Assembly (NCBI GenBank): GCA_964654825.1
Contig: CAZZKG010000030.1
Location: 1-41,469 of the forward strand
Reading direction: 5' to 3'
DNA: 41,469 nt
From: CAZZKG01 sp964654825
Lineage (GTDB): Bacteria; Gemmatimonadota; CAZMKB01
In this document: positions 1-7,834 of the stretch, piece by piece
Position numbering within the stretch: the stretch's first letter is position 1
How the letters are laid out: each line of letters begins with the position of its first letter
The notes under the pieces: generated by a model
Databases searched by the model: none
What the model was told of the DNA's origin: nothing
The model's input: only the letters and a program-made list of their open reading frames with translations
Position numbers and translations under genes: made by a program

Positions 1-32
1 GTGGGGATTTTCCTGGGATTTCATCGAATAAA

Positions 33-116
33 TAAATAGGGACAGTCACCGTTTAAATAAATAGATAAATAGGGACAGTCACCATTTATTTTTTAAACGG
101 TGACTGTCCCTATTTA
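33..116. repeat. Short repeat cluster with two direct and one inverted copy (GGGACAGTCACC / GGTGACTGTCCC)
   Basis: A 22-base unit at 33-54 is the exact reverse complement of 95-116, and a second direct copy lies at 66-83. The 18-base arms at 66-83 and 99-116 can form a hairpin with a 15-base A/T-rich loop. The core GGTGACTGTCCCTATTT resembles short intergenic repeats I know to be scattered in many bacterial genomes, sometimes beside REP-associated Y1 transposases. No transposase is present here. It could also act as a transcription stop for a gene to the left of the window. Confidence 0.75.
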
Positions 117-126
117 ATTCCTGTTG

Positions 127-155
127 TTGACAAAAGGAAATACGGCATGTAGATT
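127..155 (+). promoter_or_regulatory. Probable sigma-70 promoter for the ptsN-like/thrS unit
   Basis: TTGACA at 127-132 is followed by a 17-base spacer and TAGATT at 150-155. Transcription would begin near 162, upstream of the EIIA-like gene. The match is by eye only. Confidence 0.5.
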
Positions 156-233
156 CTAATCTGTTTATTTGTAACCGAAATCGTGTATTCACTTAAGTAC
201 CTTTATTTTCAAATGGATGGGTTAATTACTGCA

Positions 234-692
234 ATGAAGATAAGCAATTATCTGAAAGAAGAATTCGTCAGGCTCGATGTCAGAGCTGACGAGAAATTTA
301 CTCTGTTGAGGAATTTATCACACATGCTATCTTCCGACGATCGAGTGGTAGATCCCGATCAGCTCGCCCTCGACATCGAGGAGAGGGAGAAGATCGAGCC
401 GACAGGGATCGGTGAGGGAGTAGCCATCCCTCATGCCAGGACGAATTCGGTCAAAGATATCATCATCTTGATGGCCAGGTTGACTGAAACCGTCGAGTAT
501 GATTCGATAGACGGAAAACCTGTCAGCATCATGTTCCTGATCGGAACACCGAAGGATGCCGTGCAGTCATATCTCAAGCTTCTTGCCAATCTCACCAAAC
601 TGGTGAAGGAAGATTCGGTCAGAAAACAGCTTGCCGCCGCCGGTACACCTTCCGAGGTTCTGGACATCGTCAGGGAGCACGAACAGGATTAA
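234..692 (+). CDS. ptsN: PTS EIIA / PtsN-type (EIIA-Ntr-like) regulatory phosphocarrier
   Basis: The protein is 152 residues, the usual length for a PTS_EIIA_2 (fructose/Ntr) domain, and fills the whole polypeptide. The phosphorylatable histidine is visible as His67 in the motif GVAIPHAR, preceded by the family's REKIEPTGIGEG loop. EIIA-Ntr proteins accept phosphate from NPr and regulate transport or metabolism rather than carrying sugar. No EIIB or EIIC domain is encoded nearby, which favours a regulatory role. The ATG at 234 gives the typical MKISNYL start. An in-frame ATG at 213 and a GTG at 183 are alternatives, and none has a strong ribosome binding site. The gene is 16 bases upstream of thrS and probably cotranscribed with it. 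The family call is firm; the exact subtype is inferred. Confidence 0.85.
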   Translation: MKISNYLKEEFVRLDVRADEKFTLLRNLSHMLSSDDRVVDPDQLALDIEEREKIEPTGIGEGVAIPHARTNSVKDIIILMARLTETVEYDSIDGKPVSIMFLIGTPKDAVQSYLKLLANLTKLVKEDSVRKQLAAAGTPSEVLDIVREHEQD

Positions 693-708
693 CACACGAA
701 GGATTTCC

Positions 709-2643
709 ATGTTAGAATTTGTTATCGATTCGGACAACGTTGTTCAGGCAGATGAAGGCATCACTCCGCGGGAGATCCTCACGAAAGTCCCGGACGGCGG
801 GTCAGACGCTATCATAGCCGCATCGATCAACGGGCGGTTGATCGACATCGGTCAGCCGCTTGATGAGGGAGGGGACCTCAGTTTTATCACCATCGATTCC
901 GCCGAGGGTATCGACATCTTGAGACACAGTACTTCTCACGTCATGGCCTACGCGGTAAAAGAACTCTACGGTGACGTCAAGATCGCCATCGGACCCTCGA
1001 TCGAAAACGGGTTCTACTACGATTTCATGGTCACCCGGCCCTTCACCCCCGAGGATCTCCAGAGGATCGAGGACAGGATGCGGGAGATCACCCGTTCAGA
1101 CTTCCCGTTCGAACGGATCGAAATCACCCGTGAAGAAGCGGTCGAACTGTTCCGGAAAGAGGGTGAAGATTTCAAGGTGGAGATACTCGATGATCTCGAG
1201 GGCGAGGATTCCGTCTCTCTCTACCGCTGTGGACAGTTTACCGATCTGTGCAGAGGCCCACACCTCCCTTCGACCGGCACGGTCGAGTTTTACAAACTGC
1301 TTTCGACCGGTGGCGCATACTGGAGAGGTGACGAGAGAAACCCCATGCTCCAGAGGATCTACGGTACCGCCTTCCCGACCGACCTTGGGCTCTCCGATTA
1401 CCTCGAAAGACTCGAAGAAGCAGCAAAGCGGGACCACAGGAAGCTCGGCCCCGCACTCGACCTGTTCAGCATCCAGGAAGAAGGTGGCTCAGGGCTTGTC
1501 TACTGGCATCCGCAGGGTGCACTCGTTCGCCACATCATCGAAACCTTCTGGAAGGATGAACATCTGAGGAGAGGCTATGATCTCGTATCTTCCCCGCACA
1601 TTGCTAGGATGAATCTGTGGGAGAAGAGTGGCCATCTCGATTTCTATTCAGAAAACATGTATAACCCGATTGATGTCGATGGAGTGAACTACATCCTCAA
1701 ACCGATGAACTGTCCATTCCACATCCTCATCTACAAGTCAGCGATGAAGAGTTACCGGGAGCTGCCCATACGATGGGCGGAACTCGGGACCGTCTACCGG
1801 TACGAGCGATCCGGTGTTCTCCACGGCCTGATGCGGGTGAGGGGGTTTACCCAGGATGACGCACACATCTTCTGCCGGCCCGACCAGCTCGATCGCGAGA
1901 TAGAACTCCTGATCGAGTTCGCGACCGATTTCCTGAAGACCTTCGGGTTCGAGGAGTACGAGGTGTACCTGAGCACCCGGCCGGAAAAGTATGTGGGTTC
2001 ACCGGATAACTGGGAAAAGGCCACCACTGCTCTCGAGAACGCTTTGAAGAAGACCGGCCTTCATTTCACGATCGATCCGCAGGAGGGTGTGTTCTATGGC
2101 CCGAAGATAGATATAAAAATCAAAGATGCACTCGGCAGGACCTGGCAGTGTACCACCATCCAGGTCGATTTCAACGAGCCCGAGAGGTTCGAAATGAGTT
2201 ACGTGGACACGGACAGCATGGCGAAACAGCCGATAATGATCCACCGTGCCATCATGGGTTCACTCGAACGGTTCATGGGTGTGCTCATCGAACATTATGC
2301 CGGGGCTTTCCCGACCTGGCTGGCGCCCGTACAAGTAGCCGTACTCCCGATAACCAGCGACAATGTGCCTTATGCCGAAAGTGTTGCCGAAGCAATGAGA
2401 GAAGCCGGCGTGAGAGTGAAGGTCGACTCGCGAGCCGAAAAAGTCGGGTACAAAATACGAGAAGCCGAAGTGAAGAAAATTCCCTATATGGCGATTGTCG
2501 GGAAAAAAGAAGAGGGATCCGGTGAGGTTTCGCTGAGGGTGAGAGGGGCCGGTGATGTCGGGAAAATTTCGGTTGATACGCTGGTGGAGCGTCTCCTCCT
2601 CGAGGCTCACGAAAAGTCGGTGAAACCATCGATCGCCCCGTGA
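709..2643 (+). CDS. thrS: Threonyl-tRNA synthetase
   Basis: This 644-residue class II synthetase charges tRNA-Thr. It shows the full family architecture: an N-terminal TGS-like domain (about 1-62), the editing domain with H73-x3-H77 and C181/H185 (in CRGPH), the catalytic core (about 240-535), and a C-terminal anticodon-binding domain (about 540-640). The zinc ligands are visible as Cys335 (MNCPFH), His386 (DDAHIF) and His512 (MIHRAIMGS), at almost the same positions as in the E. coli enzyme. Motif 2 reads RYERSGVLHGLMRVRGFTQD and motif 3 lies in GSLERFMGVLIEHYAG. I chose the ATG at 709 because GAAGGA sits six bases upstream and the frame before it overlaps the previous gene. A 7-bp hairpin overlaps the stop codon. 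Confidence 0.97.
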   Translation: MLEFVIDSDNVVQADEGITPREILTKVPDGGSDAIIAASINGRLIDIGQPLDEGGDLSFITIDSAEGIDILRHSTSHVMAYAVKELYGDVKIAIGPSIENGFYYDFMVTRPFTPEDLQRIEDRMREITRSDFPFERIEITREEAVELFRKEGEDFKVEILDDLEGEDSVSLYRCGQFTDLCRGPHLPSTGTVEFYKLLSTGGAYWRGDERNPMLQRIYGTAFPTDLGLSDYLERLEEAAKRDHRKLGPALDLFSIQEEGGSGLVYWHPQGALVRHIIETFWKDEHLRRGYDLVSSPHIARMNLWEKSGHLDFYSENMYNPIDVDGVNYILKPMNCPFHILIYKSAMKSYRELPIRWAELGTVYRYERSGVLHGLMRVRGFTQDDAHIFCRPDQLDREIELLIEFATDFLKTFGFEEYEVYLSTRPEKYVGSPDNWEKATTALENALKKTGLHFTIDPQEGVFYGPKIDIKIKDALGRTWQCTTIQVDFNEPERFEMSYVDTDSMAKQPIMIHRAIMGSLERFMGVLIEHYAGAFPTWLAPVQVAVLPITSDNVPYAESVAEAMREAGVRVKVDSRAEKVGYKIREAEVKKIPYMAIVGKKEEGSGEVSLRVRGAGDVGKISVDTLVERLLLEAHEKSVKPSIAP

Positions 2644-2655
2644 TCGGGCACGGGG
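2636..2655 (+). other. Perfect 7-bp hairpin overlapping the thrS stop codon
   Basis: CCCCGTG (2636-2642) pairs exactly with CACGGGG (2649-2655) around a 6-base loop. No T tract follows, so it is not a canonical intrinsic terminator. It could stabilise the 3' end of the thrS message upstream of the separate infC promoter. Confidence 0.45.
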
Positions 2656-2688
2656 GAAGAAAGTACTCGAAGAGAACAAACGAAACAG

Positions 2689-2717
2689 TTGACAACGTGG
2701 GGTTAACGGCGTAATTT
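2689..2717 (+). promoter_or_regulatory. Probable sigma-70 promoter of the infC-rpmI-rplT operon
   Basis: TTGACA at 2689-2694, a 17-base spacer and TAATTT at 2712-2717 lie in the 237-base thrS-infC gap. Predicted initiation near 2724 gives a leader of about 157 bases that carries the structures described separately. Confidence 0.6.
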
Positions 2718-2723
2718 CTACTA

Positions 2724-2880
2724 AAATCTAGTGTATATAAAAAGAAGAAGTTATTCGCTTCTCACCTTGCCGGCAACAGGAACGCCGGCGGGTTATCTCA
2801 GCAGGTACAGAGCTCTCGAAGCTCTGGAAGAGGTGGATAGCTTCTATCCGCCTTTTTCTATTTAGTAAAGGAGGTATTCC
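2724..2880 (+). promoter_or_regulatory. Structured infC leader (candidate L20-type autoregulatory leader)
   Basis: Three consecutive hairpins can be drawn: GCCGGC/GCCGGC at 2769-2774 and 2784-2789; CAGAGC/GCTCTG at 2808-2813 and 2821-2826; and a terminator hairpin at 2832-2852. In Bacillus-type operons, L20 binds the infC leader and promotes premature termination. The same gene order and a leader terminator are present here, so a similar mechanism is likely. The strand GGCGG around 2787-2791 could compete for CCGCC at 2848-2852 as an antiterminator; this is an inference by eye. I cannot confirm an L20 binding site. Confidence 0.6.
2832..2857 (+). terminator. Intrinsic terminator / attenuator in the infC leader
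   Basis: GGTGGATAG (2832-2840) pairs with CTATCCGCC (2844-2852), a 9-bp stem with one G-U pair and a CTT loop. Five T residues follow directly (2853-2857). The infC ribosome binding site begins about ten bases later, so the terminator sits between promoter and gene, as an attenuator does. Confidence 0.75.
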
Positions 2881-3390
2881 ATCGAGAAAAGAGCACGCGT
2901 GAACCGGCAGATAAGGATCTCTCCTGTCAGGCTGATCGATGAAGATGGTTCCCAGCTGGGAATCACTCCACTCGATGAGGCGCTCCGGATCGCGGATGAG
3001 AGAGGGCTCGACCTCGTAGAAGTCGCGCCTTCGGCAAATCCACCCGTCTGTCGCATCATGGATTACGGCAAGTACAAGTATGAAGAGAGCAAAAAGGCGA
3101 AAAAAGCTCTTAAAAAACAGCATCTTATCCAGGTTAAAGAGATCAAACTGAGGCCCAAGACCGAAGAACACGACTTCCAGTTCAAATTGCGTCATGCCAG
3201 GAAATTTCTGGAGGAAAAGAACAAAGTGAAATTCACAATGATATTCAGGGGGCGTGAGCTTCAGCATGTTGATCGCGGGAAGAAGATACTCGTGAAAGTG
3301 TCAGAAGAGATGAAGGACATCGCTTTCGTCGAGAATGGACCCAGGCTCGAGGGCCGGAATATGATCATGATCGTATCACCGAAACATTAA
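2881..3390 (+). CDS. infC: Translation initiation factor IF-3, with a non-canonical AUC start codon
   Basis: IF-3 prevents premature 30S-50S joining and proofreads the initiator tRNA. The 169-residue frame has the N-domain (NRQIRISPVRLIDEDG, LGITPLDEALRIADERGLDLVEVAP), the basic linker (KYEESKKAKKALKKQ) and the C-domain ending in GRNMIMIVSP. A strong Shine-Dalgarno AAAGGAGGT at 2867-2875 is five bases from an in-frame ATC at 2881. The next candidate, GTG at 2899, has no ribosome binding site. infC in many bacteria uses AUU, AUC or similar as a device by which IF-3 represses its own translation, so AUC at 2881 is the best start. The gene leads the infC-rpmI-rplT operon behind an attenuator. 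Confidence 0.93.
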   Translation: MEKRARVNRQIRISPVRLIDEDGSQLGITPLDEALRIADERGLDLVEVAPSANPPVCRIMDYGKYKYEESKKAKKALKKQHLIQVKEIKLRPKTEEHDFQFKLRHARKFLEEKNKVKFTMIFRGRELQHVDRGKKILVKVSEEMKDIAFVENGPRLEGRNMIMIVSPKH

Positions 3391-3419
3391 TCGAAGTGTT
3401 TCATGTCGAGGAGGAGAAT

Positions 3420-3617
3420 GTGCCGAAACTGAAATCGAACAGAGCTGCAGCCAAGAGGTTCACGAGGACGGGAACGGGGAAAATCAAGAGTAAACGAGCC
3501 TTCATGAGACATATACTTACGAAAAAAGCCAGGAAGAGAAAGAGGCGCCTGCGTCACTCAGGCATCATCGACGGTCCTGATGTAAAAAGAATCGGGCGAC
3601 TCATACCATATGTGTAA
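3420..3617 (+). CDS. rpmI: Ribosomal protein bL35
   Basis: This is a 65-residue very basic protein of the large ribosomal subunit. It begins PKLKSNRAAAKRF and contains the typical KKARKRKRRLRHS segment near the middle, matching bL35 in length and pattern. The GTG start at 3420 is supported by GAGGAGGAG at 3408-3416. An upstream in-frame GTG at 3396 would add eight residues and lacks a binding site. It lies between infC and rplT, the universal arrangement. Confidence 0.95.
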   Translation: MPKLKSNRAAAKRFTRTGTGKIKSKRAFMRHILTKKARKRKRRLRHSGIIDGPDVKRIGRLIPYV

Positions 3618-3638
3618 ATTCGAAGGAGGAGAGATTTC

Positions 3639-3998
3639 ATGCCAAGAGTCAAGACGAAGGTAAGCTCCCGCAAAAGGAGGAAAAAGATCCTCAAGGCGGC
3701 ACGGGGGTTTCGGGGCGGGAGGAGTAAGCTGCTATGTTCTGCAAGGGAGACACTCGAAAGAGCTCTCCGGTATGCCTACCGGGACAGGCGTGTAAAAAAA
3801 CGCACCATGAGACGACTGTGGATAGTTCGGATCAATGCCGCCTGCCGACACAACGGGCTTTCCTACAACAGGTTCATCCAGGGATTGAAGAAGGGAAACG
3901 TTGATGTAAACCGGAAGATGCTCGCCGAACTTGCAGTGAACGATCCGGAGAGTTTCACCGAGCTCGCTGAAGTCGCCAAGCAGAGTCTCAGCGCGTAA
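3639..3998 (+). CDS. rplT: Ribosomal protein bL20
   Basis: This 119-residue basic protein is needed for early 50S assembly. It starts MPRVKTKVSSRKRRKKILK, followed by ARGFRGGRSKL and RMRRLWIVRINAACR-like blocks that are diagnostic of bL20. AAGGAGGA at 3623-3630 is eight bases before the ATG. In low-GC Gram-positives and in E. coli, L20 is the repressor of this operon, which fits the leader structures upstream of infC. Confidence 0.96.
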   Translation: MPRVKTKVSSRKRRKKILKAARGFRGGRSKLLCSARETLERALRYAYRDRRVKKRTMRRLWIVRINAACRHNGLSYNRFIQGLKKGNVDVNRKMLAELAVNDPESFTELAEVAKQSLSA

Positions 3999-4010
3999 AA
4001 CGGTGTCCCG

Positions 4011-5042
4011 ATGAGAGAGATGGAAAACAAGATCGAAGTCATAGCCCGAAAAGCACGGGAAGCGATCAGCGGCGCCCTCTCGCTCGAAGACCTCAAACAG
4101 CTGCGGAGCAGGTTCATCGGGCGAAAAGGGGAACTGACGACTATCCTCAGAAGTCTCAATGAGGTCCCGAAGGAAATGCGGCCCAGGGTGGGTCAGCTTG
4201 CCAACAGGGTAAAAATCGAGCTGGCCTCGATTATCGAGGAAAAGCAGGGTGATTTCATAACCCGCCGGAGCGCGGTAGAAGCCGGTGTTCGTGGAGAAGA
4301 CCTCTCGCTTCCGGGAAGAGGACGGTGGAAGAGTGCTGTCCACCCGATTACCAGGATGTTCGATGAGATCGGTGAAATCTTTTTCAGTATGGGGTTTTCC
4401 GTGGAGAGAGGTCCGGAAATCGAAGAGGAATATTATAATTTCACTGCGCTGAATTTTCCTCCCGACCATCCTGCACTCGATATGCAGGCGACGTTTTTCA
4501 TGGATGATGGGCTCGTTCTGAGGACTCACACCTCGCCGGTACAGATACGGACATTCCTGAAAGAAAAGCCCCCGGTGAGGGTGATCGCTCCGGGAAGGTG
4601 CTACCGGAGTGATAAAATCGACGCTTCCCACTACCCCGTTTTTCACCAGGTTGAGGGATTCTTTGTCGATACCGGAGTCACATTTGCCGACCTGAAAGCG
4701 ACACTCATAGAGTTTTCACGGAAGATGTTCGGTGACGATGTCCAAGCGCGTTTCCGTCCCAGCTATTTCCCGTTCACCGAACCGAGCGCCGAGGTCGACA
4801 TCGCCTGTTTGTTCTGTAGAGGGGCAGGCTGTAAGGTCTGTAAGGGGACCGGGTGGCTCGAGATCCTGGGTTCGGGGATGATCGATCCGGCCGTGTTCGA
4901 AGCCGTCGACTACGATCCCGAAAAGTTCACCGGTTTCGCTTTCGGCATGGGTGTCGAGAGAATCGCCATGCTCAAATATGGCATCGGTGACATCCGTTTC
5001 TTCTACGAGAACGACGTAAAATTTCTCGAGCAGTTTATCTGA
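4011..5042 (+). CDS. pheS: Phenylalanyl-tRNA synthetase alpha subunit
   Basis: This 343-residue subunit carries the class II catalytic site of the alpha2-beta2 enzyme. An N-terminal coiled coil that binds tRNA-Phe (about 1-90) precedes the core. Visible signatures are LRTHTSPVQIRTF, CYRSDKIDASHYPVFHQVEG, FRPSYFPFTEPSAEVDI with a CxxC...CxxC-like cluster (CLFCRGAGCKVCKG), and the final motif 3 FGMGVERIAMLKYGIGDIR. Start choice is uncertain between ATG 4011 and ATG 4020. The latter is preceded by GAGAGA, and the difference is only three residues. The gene begins 12 bases after rplT and is probably in the same transcript. Confidence 0.96.
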   Translation: MREMENKIEVIARKAREAISGALSLEDLKQLRSRFIGRKGELTTILRSLNEVPKEMRPRVGQLANRVKIELASIIEEKQGDFITRRSAVEAGVRGEDLSLPGRGRWKSAVHPITRMFDEIGEIFFSMGFSVERGPEIEEEYYNFTALNFPPDHPALDMQATFFMDDGLVLRTHTSPVQIRTFLKEKPPVRVIAPGRCYRSDKIDASHYPVFHQVEGFFVDTGVTFADLKATLIEFSRKMFGDDVQARFRPSYFPFTEPSAEVDIACLFCRGAGCKVCKGTGWLEILGSGMIDPAVFEAVDYDPEKFTGFAFGMGVERIAMLKYGIGDIRFFYENDVKFLEQFI

Positions 5043-5043
5043 G

Positions 5044-5068
5044 GGCCGTGTAGGGATTCCTCACGGCC
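5044..5068 (+). other. Intercistronic hairpin between pheS and pheT
   Basis: GGCCGTG (5044-5050) pairs perfectly with CACGGCC (5062-5068) around an 11-base loop in the 37-base gap. There is no T tract, so it is not a terminator. A role in message stability or in setting subunit ratio is possible but unproven. Confidence 0.45.
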
Positions 5069-5079
5069 GGGATGAGTGT

Positions 5080-7470
5080 ATGAGAGTAAGTTACAGGTGG
5101 TTACGGTCACTGGTCGATGTGTCGACTGACCCGCACGAACTCTCCCGCATCCTGACGATGCAGGGAGTGACGGTGGACGAGGTCGAGCCTGTACGGTCAC
5201 CGTTAAAAGATATCATCGTCGGGGTTGTCGAAGAGGTTTCGAAACACCCGAATGCTGACCGTCTCCTGTTGTGCAAGGTCAACACGGGCGAGAATACATT
5301 CGAGGTGGTGTGCGGTGCTCCGAATGTCAGGGCCGGTGGCAAATATCCATTCGCCCCCGTCGGGGCAGTGATACCTGATGGGACGAAGATAAAAAAGGCC
5401 AGGATCCGGGGTGAAAAGTCGGCGGGGATGCTCCTCTCCGCTTTTGAACTGGGGGTTTCCGATGACCACAGCGGTATCCTCGAGCTCGATGACGGTGCCG
5501 CACCGGGAAGTCCGGTGGATGAGCTGCTGAGTGTCGATGACTGCATCTTTGTGCTGGACATCACGGCAAATCGCATGGACCTCCTCAGCCATCTGGGTGT
5601 GGCGAGAGAGATCGGTGCGATAGAAGGCAAGAAGGTTCGATTTCCTGACGCCTCATGTGAAGAGATCTCGAAACCCTTCGAGGATGCGGCGGGTATCGAA
5701 GTGAGGGATGTGAAAGGCTGTCCGAGGTACATGGCACGAGTAATCGAGGGTATTTCGGTAGGCACATCTCCTCGCTGGCTGGTGGAAAGGCTTGCCAGTA
5801 TCGGGCAGAGATCCATAAACAATATCGTCGATGTGACAAACTATCTACTCTTCGAACTGGGTACACCGCTGCATGCATTCGATCTCGATCGGCTGGATGG
5901 GCAGCGGATTATCGTAAGACGAGCAGGAGACGGTGAAGTCCTCAGGACCCTCGATGGCGAGGAAAGAGAGCTCGCTTCCACCATGACGGTCATTGCTGAC
6001 AATTCAAGAACGGTGGCTGTCGCAGGTATCATGGGTGGTGAAGACTCGGAGGTCACGGAAAACACCGTGAATCTTCTCATCGAATGCGCCCATTTCAATC
6101 CACAGATGATACGGCGGACATCGAGAGCCCTCGGACTCCAGTCAGAATCCTCGATCCGGTTCGAGAGATGGGTAGACCCGTCCATCCTCCCGTACGCTGT
6201 CGATCGGGCTGCCGGATTGATGAAAATGGTCGCCGGCGGTGATATCCTGCACGGCAGGGGAGATGTCTACCCTGATCCGATGAAACCCGAGCGGGTGCAT
6301 CTAAGGGTTGACCGGGTTGGCACAATCCTCGGTAAAGCGGTAACCGAGAAGGAAGTGAAAACACTTCTGGAGAGTGTGGATTTCGAGGTAAACGGTTCCC
6401 GGGAGTGCGACGTAATCGTACCGACGTTCAGAGCCCGTGACATCACCAGAGAAATAGATCTCATCGAGGAGGTTGCCCGTCTCAAAGGATATGACTGGAT
6501 CGATTCGGATTACAGGTGCGGGGTACGTGTTTTCGGAAAGATCGACCGGCAGGGTAACACCGAACAGGAGGTAAGGGAATTCTTCGTGAGGGAGGGTTTT
6601 TTCGAGGTTTCGAGTACTTCCTTCGTCGGTTCTAAGATGTCCAGCTCCCTCCTCGGGGTGCCGGAAGATGAATTGATCAGGGTTAACAATCCTGTCAACG
6701 TGGAGGAGGGCTACATGCGCCCTCTTCTTCTTTCCACGATACTGCCTGTCCTTTCGAACAATATCCGCAAAAGAAACCCGGACGTCAGATTCTTCGAACT
6801 GGGAACGATCTTTCGCACCCCCGGAAAAATCGGTGATGGGCATCATCGGGAAAGGCTGCATATCGCCTGTGCGGCAGCGGGAAGAACAGAACCCCTCTAC
6901 TGGAAACAGAACACCGGGGAATGGGATTTTTTTACGATGAAGGGAGTCGTCGAGAGATTCATCGGCAGGTTTTTCCCGGGGTCTCTGCTTGACGGCCCGG
7001 GCCCGGATTTTCTCGATGAGCTGTCGAGCAGTGCAATCGTCAGGGATGGGACACCTCTTGGATTCTTCGGCGAGCTTCTCCCCGAGGTGGTTCAATCTCT
7101 CGAAGCCATGGAGAAGATTTTTGTTCTCGAAGTGGACGCCGGCGGGATGTCTTCGCCGCGGGAGGGGGGCAGTATGGGGCATATTTCCAGATTTCCACCT
7201 CTGGAGAGAGACCTTTCTCTGATCGTACCGGAAGAGATTGCTTACCACCGGGTCGAGGAGATCATTCGTTCCAAAAGCGGCGACCTGCTCGATGAGCTTA
7301 TTCTCTTCGATCTCTACCGGGGGGGCCAGATCCCTGAGGGGAAGAAGGGGCTCTCGTTCCGGCTCGTTTTCAGGTCTGGTGAGAGGACCCTCGAAGATCC
7401 GGAAATCAATACTCTGATCGATTCGACTCTTGTGTGTTTGAGAAAGGAGATAAATGTTGTCTTACGATGA
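5080..7470 (+). CDS. pheT: Phenylalanyl-tRNA synthetase beta subunit
   Basis: At 796 residues this matches the long bacterial PheT. The order is: EMAP-II-like tRNA-binding domain (about 40-150, with HPNADRLLLCKV and VVCGAPNVRAG), the B3/B4 editing domain (about 200-375, with INNIVDVTNYLLFELGTPLH), the B5 domain (about 400-475), the catalytic-like core (about 480-690), and the C-terminal FDX-ACB anticodon-binding domain (about 700-796, with SRFPPLERDLSLIVPE). It pairs with PheS to form the functional enzyme and edits mischarged Tyr-tRNA-Phe. Its 3' end overlaps the next gene by 17 bases, so the two are probably translationally coupled. Confidence 0.96.
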   Translation: MRVSYRWLRSLVDVSTDPHELSRILTMQGVTVDEVEPVRSPLKDIIVGVVEEVSKHPNADRLLLCKVNTGENTFEVVCGAPNVRAGGKYPFAPVGAVIPDGTKIKKARIRGEKSAGMLLSAFELGVSDDHSGILELDDGAAPGSPVDELLSVDDCIFVLDITANRMDLLSHLGVAREIGAIEGKKVRFPDASCEEISKPFEDAAGIEVRDVKGCPRYMARVIEGISVGTSPRWLVERLASIGQRSINNIVDVTNYLLFELGTPLHAFDLDRLDGQRIIVRRAGDGEVLRTLDGEERELASTMTVIADNSRTVAVAGIMGGEDSEVTENTVNLLIECAHFNPQMIRRTSRALGLQSESSIRFERWVDPSILPYAVDRAAGLMKMVAGGDILHGRGDVYPDPMKPERVHLRVDRVGTILGKAVTEKEVKTLLESVDFEVNGSRECDVIVPTFRARDITREIDLIEEVARLKGYDWIDSDYRCGVRVFGKIDRQGNTEQEVREFFVREGFFEVSSTSFVGSKMSSSLLGVPEDELIRVNNPVNVEEGYMRPLLLSTILPVLSNNIRKRNPDVRFFELGTIFRTPGKIGDGHHRERLHIACAAAGRTEPLYWKQNTGEWDFFTMKGVVERFIGRFFPGSLLDGPGPDFLDELSSSAIVRDGTPLGFFGELLPEVVQSLEAMEKIFVLEVDAGGMSSPREGGSMGHISRFPPLERDLSLIVPEEIAYHRVEEIIRSKSGDLLDELILFDLYRGGQIPEGKKGLSFRLVFRSGERTLEDPEINTLIDSTLVCLRKEINVVLR

Positions 7471-7780
7471 AGCTGCTACAACCAGTGAGATCGTTGATGA
7501 GAGTCTCCACAATCTCCAGCTGCTGGAGGATCGGGTAAGGGGATACGTGGAGGAACTGCGGGGTTTACGGGAGGAGAACAACACGATCAGTTCTGAGTGT
7601 ACCGTATTGAAGGAGCGTTGTGGTGAACTCGAGGGGCAGATGGGAGATCAGGGAAACTGGGAAGCGGAGAGAGAACTGCTCCAGAATGAGAACCGCTCCC
7701 TCAAAGAGAAGATAGGTGTCATAGAAGACCGGATCCGGGGTATCCTCCAGAGATTGGAAATATCGATACCTCAGGAGTGA
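7454..7780 (+). CDS. Small coiled-coil protein upstream of zapA (possible divisome partner)
   Basis: The 108-residue acidic protein is predicted coiled coil over most of its length (about 15-100). It has repeated heptad-like leucines and isoleucines (ESLHNLQLLEDRVRGYVEEL, ENRSLKEKIGVIEDRIRGIL) and no membrane segment. AAAGGAGA at 7442-7449 supports the ATG at 7454, inside the end of pheT. Immediately downstream is zapA. Short coiled-coil genes next to zapA are frequent in several phyla. ZapB in Proteobacteria is a short coiled coil that bridges ZapA to MatP, so a ZapB-like role is a reasonable guess from context and shape, but no sequence signature proves it. Confidence 0.7.
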   Translation: MLSYDEAATTSEIVDESLHNLQLLEDRVRGYVEELRGLREENNTISSECTVLKERCGELEGQMGDQGNWEAERELLQNENRSLKEKIGVIEDRIRGILQRLEISIPQE

Positions 7781-7834
7781 GCGGGTATTGGCACCCGCGA
7801 GGGATATGAACCTTCGAACAGAGTGGTTCTGACC

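Noticed and set aside
2899..3390. GTG at 2899 as the infC start
   Set aside because: No Shine-Dalgarno sequence precedes it, while a strong one is placed correctly for the ATC at 2881.
3732..4646. Long open frame on the minus strand across rplT and pheS
   Set aside because: It is antisense to two certain genes, has no recognisable domain or ribosome binding site, and reflects codon bias of the sense strand. The same applies to 6301-7248 minus and similar frames.
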